Assembly: GCA_963736055.1 (NCBI GenBank)
Contig: CAVTNM010000009.1
Location: forward strand, 434,001-498,000
From: AC-32 sp963736055
GTDB taxonomy: Bacteria > Actinomycetota > Thermoleophilia > Gaiellales > Gaiellaceae
Reading direction: 5' to 3'
DNA length: 64,000 nt
Positions within the stretch are counted from its first letter, which is position 1. Each line of letters opens with the position of its first letter. This document shows, piece by piece, positions 61,182 through 64,000 of the stretch. The position numbers were made by a program, and so were the translations under genes. The notes under the pieces were generated by a model that was not told the origin of the DNA, ran no database searches, and was given only the letters and a program-made list of their open reading frames with translations.

Positions 61182-62041
61182 GCCCTCGCACCGGCGCCGA
61201 GAAACGCGAGCACGGCCTCGCGGAAAGCGTCCGGCGCCTCGACGAAGACGAAGTGACCCGTCTCCGGCAGGAGCACCGTCCTGGCCTGCGCGATCCCCTC
61301 CGCGAGCTCGGCTGCGCTCGGCGGTCCCGTGATGAAGTCCTTCTCGCCGGCAAGGACGAGCGTCGGCGCCGTGATCCGCTCGAGCTCGGGACGCAGGTCG
61401 AACGACGGCGCGACCTCCGTGTTGAACAGCCGCAGCGCGTCGGCATTCGGCGTCTCCGAGCGAAGGGTCTCGAGGTATGCACGCTCCTTGTCGCCGTAGC
61501 GGGCGAAGTAGAACGGGAACTCCCGCAGGGCAAGGTCGCCGAGCTCTTCGTCGCTCTCGAAGTCTCCGGCGACCTCCGCCTCGAGTGCTGCGCGCGCGTC
61601 CTCGTACCACGGCTCGCCGGAGTGGCCCTCGACCGCCTCCGCCATCGCCGTCTCCTGCTCCGGGGAGAAGCGCGCAAGCGAGCTCGCGAGGATCAAGCGC
61701 TCGATGCGCTCGGGGTAGCGGGCGGCATAGGCGATCGCGATCACGCCTCCGTGCGAGTGGCCGAGAAGCTGCATTCGCTCGAGGCCGAGGTGCTCTCGGA
61801 GCTCGTCGAGATCGGCCACGTAGTCGTCGAACGCGTATGCGCGGGGGTCGGCCGGCTTCGTCGAGCCGCCGGTCCCGCGCGGGTCGAGCAGCACGAGCTC
61901 GAGCTCCTCGCCGAGGTTGCCGAGGTCGGTGAGGTAGAGGGACGAGAAGCCGGGGCCCCCGCCGTGACAGACGAGCGTCGGCCCCTCGCCCAGCCGGCGA
62001 TAGGCGAGCCGTCGCCCGTCGCGCGTCGTCAACCCCTCCAT
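61178..62041 (-). CDS. Alpha/beta hydrolase, proline iminopeptidase-like
   Basis: The 287-residue protein has the oxyanion motif CHGGGPGFSS, LLDPRGTGGSTKP and the nucleophile elbow LGHSHGG (Ser). A late aspartate lies in LAGEKDFI and the catalytic histidine in PETGHFVFVEAP. The HGGPG-like motif and the RGTGGS block are typical of prolyl aminopeptidases and related hydrolases. ATG 62041 has GGGAGAGGG upstream. It overlaps tsaC by four bases. The substrate is unknown. Confidence 0.9.
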   Translation of the reverse strand: MEGLTTRDGRRLAYRRLGEGPTLVCHGGGPGFSSLYLTDLGNLGEELELVLLDPRGTGGSTKPADPRAYAFDDYVADLDELREHLGLERMQLLGHSHGGVIAIAYAARYPERIERLILASSLARFSPEQETAMAEAVEGHSGEPWYEDARAALEAEVAGDFESDEELGDLALREFPFYFARYGDKERAYLETLRSETPNADALRLFNTEVAPSFDLRPELERITAPTLVLAGEKDFITGPPSAAELAEGIAQARTVLLPETGHFVFVEAPDAFREAVLAFLGAGARA

Positions 62042-62096
62042 CGGCCCTCTCCCACCCGGTCCTCCCCCGCGAGATCGGAGGTGATCGTAACCCTCT

Positions 62097-63425
62097 TCAG
62101 CGGCTCGTCGCGTAGAGATCCCAGCTCTCGTCGACGCCCTTGAGCGCGTACGCGCCACGCTCGTCGAACTCGATTCCCGAGCCGGCAACGAGGTCACGAA
62201 CCGTCCGGGTGACGAGCACCTCTCCCGGTGCGGCTGCCGCCGAAACGCGTGCGCCGATGTGCACAGCGATGCCGGCCACGTCCCCGTTGCGGCGAGTCAC
62301 CTCCCCGGTGTGGAGGCCACAGCGGACCTCGAGCCCGCCCCGCACGACCGAATCGCGGATGTCGCAGGCACAGCGAATCGCGCGTGCAGGACCGTCGAAG
62401 GTCGCGAAGATTCCGTCTCCGGCCCGGTCGACGAGGACGCCGCGATACGTGAACAGCTCCCGCTCCACGGTGGCGACGAACTGATCCAGCTGAGCGCGCC
62501 AGCGCCGGTCTCCGAGCGCGCTCAAGCGTTTCGTCGAGTCGACGACGTCGACGAAGAGAACGGTCGTCAGCACGCGATCGACCACGCTGTCCTCGAGCCG
62601 GGAGCCCGTGACGAACTCCTCGATCGCCTCGAGGAGGTCCGGGTCGGGAACCGGCCAATGATCGGCGCTGTCACGCTCGAGCAGGCGGGCTCCGGGAATG
62701 TTGTCGGCGAGATAGCGACCGTGGCCCGCCCTGACGTACACGTCGTCCCTGCTCTGGATCACGAGCGTCGGGGCGGTAACGAGCGGTAGGACCTTGCGCA
62801 CGTCGAGCTCGAGGATCGCCTGCATTCGTGCCAGCGCGGTCCCGGGGCTGGCCGAGAATCGCTCCAGGCGCCCGTACCAGTCAGTGATTCCTGGGCTCGA
62901 TGCGACGGACGGGCCGAGTGCCGCCGCCATCGTCCCCTTTCCCCACGTGTCGACGAGCTGGTCGAGAGCAGCGGTCGCAGCAGCCGACGGAATACCCGCG
63001 GGGTAGTCGTCGGCGCGGGCGAAGCGGGCGAAGCCGTTGATCAGGACGAGGGACTCGGTGCGGTCCGGATGCGTGGCCGCCGACATCAATGCCATTTGAA
63101 CTGCGTGGCCATGAGCCACCACGCACGCGCCCTCGGAGCCGGCGGCGTCCATCACCGCGGCTACGTCTTCCATCCATTCCTCAGGGACGACCGGCTTCTC
63201 GAGCCCGCGATCGGACAGGCCGACGCCGCGCATGTCGAACCAGAGGACTCGCGAGAAGCGGGCCAGCGAGCCGAGCAGCTCCTGGACGAACGGCTGCTCC
63301 CAGAGCACTTCGAGGTGGCTCGCCCAGTCGAGCGACAGGACTACGTCCCTGGGGCCGTCGCCCACCACTTGGTAGGCGAGTTGAACATCGCCGCTACGCG
63401 CGTACAGGGTGCGCGGCGCCGCCAC
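62097..63425 (-). CDS. Hydrolase-fold and class III nucleotide cyclase fusion
   Basis: The 442-residue protein has the same plan as the gene at 20948. An alpha/beta-hydrolase fold (~1-275) is followed by a class III cyclase domain (~285-442) with LFVDVVDSTKRLSALGDRRW, VDRAGDGIFATF and GLHTGEV. In the hydrolase part the nucleophile elbow reads AHGHA, with no serine, so this domain is probably not a serine hydrolase and may sense a ligand. As in the paralogue, VHIGAR replaces the catalytic Asn region. It starts at GTG 63425, and its neighbours do not overlap. Confidence 0.88.
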   Translation of the reverse strand: MAAPRTLYARSGDVQLAYQVVGDGPRDVVLSLDWASHLEVLWEQPFVQELLGSLARFSRVLWFDMRGVGLSDRGLEKPVVPEEWMEDVAAVMDAAGSEGACVVAHGHAVQMALMSAATHPDRTESLVLINGFARFARADDYPAGIPSAAATAALDQLVDTWGKGTMAAALGPSVASSPGITDWYGRLERFSASPGTALARMQAILELDVRKVLPLVTAPTLVIQSRDDVYVRAGHGRYLADNIPGARLLERDSADHWPVPDPDLLEAIEEFVTGSRLEDSVVDRVLTTVLFVDVVDSTKRLSALGDRRWRAQLDQFVATVERELFTYRGVLVDRAGDGIFATFDGPARAIRCACDIRDSVVRGGLEVRCGLHTGEVTRRNGDVAGIAVHIGARVSAAAAPGEVLVTRTVRDLVAGSGIEFDERGAYALKGVDESWDLYATSR

Positions 63426-63492
63426 CGCGCTTTCCTATCACACCGTGCCGAGCGGCCACGTCCACGTCGCCGCCCGTCGGCTCAGGACGTCG

Positions 63493-64000
63493 TCAGCCGG
63501 TCCATCGACCCTCGGCCACCCGGTCTCTCCCCGCGAGATCGGGAGTGATGGTGACCTGCTCGTACCCGAGCTCGTCGAGGAGCGCCTCGACACGGTTGGC
63601 CGAGGTGGCCGCGGTCTCGAGCACGAGCCAGCCGCCCGGCCGCAGCGCCTCGGTGGCCGCACGCGCCACTGCCTCGGTCGCACCGGAGGCGACGAGCGCG
63701 ATATGCGGCTCCCAGTCGCGCACCTCCGGCTGCAGCGATTCCAGCTCGCCGGGGTCGACGTAGGGCGGGTTCGAGACCACGAGGTCGAACTGCTCCTCGC
63801 CGAGGCCGCTCGTCAGATCGTGCTCGACCAGCCGGACCCGGCCGTTGATCCCCGTCAGGTCCAGGTTCTCGCGCGCGAGGGCGAGCGCGTCCGGCGAGGC
63901 GTCGATCGCGGTGACGCGGGCGCCGGGAACCTCGTCGGCGATCGCGAGCGCGATCGCGCCGGTGCCGGTGCCGACGTCCAGGACGTCCGGCTCCTCGACC
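63493..64000 (-). CDS. prmC: Release factor glutamine methyltransferase PrmC (N-terminus beyond window)
   Basis: The visible ~169 C-terminal residues hold the SAM-binding motif DVGTGTGAIALAIA, then VTAIDASPDALALARENL and the substrate motif LVVSNPPYVD. It methylates the glutamine of the GGQ motif in release factors, one of which (RF2) is encoded at 26261. The N-terminal helical domain lies beyond the right edge, where prfA is often found. The stop is 67 bases upstream of the cyclase gene. Confidence 0.95.
   Translation of the reverse strand, partial: VEEPDVLDVGTGTGAIALAIADEVPGARVTAIDASPDALALARENLDLTGINGRVRLVEHDLTSGLGEEQFDLVVSNPPYVDPGELESLQPEVRDWEPHIALVASGATEAVARAATEALRPGGWLVLETAATSANRVEALLDELGYEQVTITPDLAGRDRVAEGRWTG

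Overview
The window is high-GC DNA from what looks like an actinobacterium. The gene set points to the deep-branching class Thermoleophilia (Gaiellales/Solirubrobacterales type), but that is inference from gene content, codon bias and promoter style. No rRNA is present to confirm it. Many starts have no Shine-Dalgarno sequence but carry a TANNNT -10 box 6 to 8 bases upstream, so leaderless transcripts appear common, as in other Actinobacteria. Almost all genes are on the minus strand, and no gene-free stretch exceeds 300 bases (the longest is about 270, at 1951-2220).

Bases 1-17300 are an accessory region. They hold membrane proteins, a flavoprotein oxidoreductase, a RidA protein, an arylsulfatase, LtrA, three drug-type MFS exporters, MsrA, a COG4280-like membrane protein with a small partner, a rhomboid protease, a tandem GNAT acetyltransferase, an isochorismatase-like hydrolase and an aldehyde dehydrogenase. 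Five copies of an ~85-bp palindromic REP-like repeat lie in the gaps of this region only, all in one orientation.

Bases 17300-32900 are mostly core genes. The trans-translation set ssrA, smpB and an RNase R gene lies within 7 kb. A frameshifted sensor kinase and an overlapping GNAT/cyclase pair sit between ssrA and smpB. They are followed by ftsX/ftsE, prfB with a programmed +1 frameshift, secA, a conserved unknown, hpf and comF.

Bases 32900-41600 combine envelope sugar genes (two nucleotidyltransferases, a cupin, a UDP-glucose dehydrogenase-type enzyme, an LCP ligase) with methyl-cycle genes (ahcY and a methionine synthase split over two overlapping genes).

Bases 41600-57300 hold a complete F-type ATP synthase set that is not contiguous. 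The order of transcription is atpZ-atpI-atpB-E-F-H, then a secreted protein and an opposite-strand lipoprotein, then atpA-G, then a five-gene oligopeptide ABC transporter plus two small genes, then atpD-C. The 48-bp tail of atpG is duplicated at the junction with the transporter. The transporter has a strong promoter whose -10 box sits inside a perfect 13-bp inverted repeat, a likely operator.

Bases 57300-64000 return to core genes: a WecA/TagO-type transferase, upp, glyA, a threonylcarbamoyl-AMP synthase, two hydrolase-fold proteins (one fused to a cyclase) and the 3' part of prmC, cut by the window edge.
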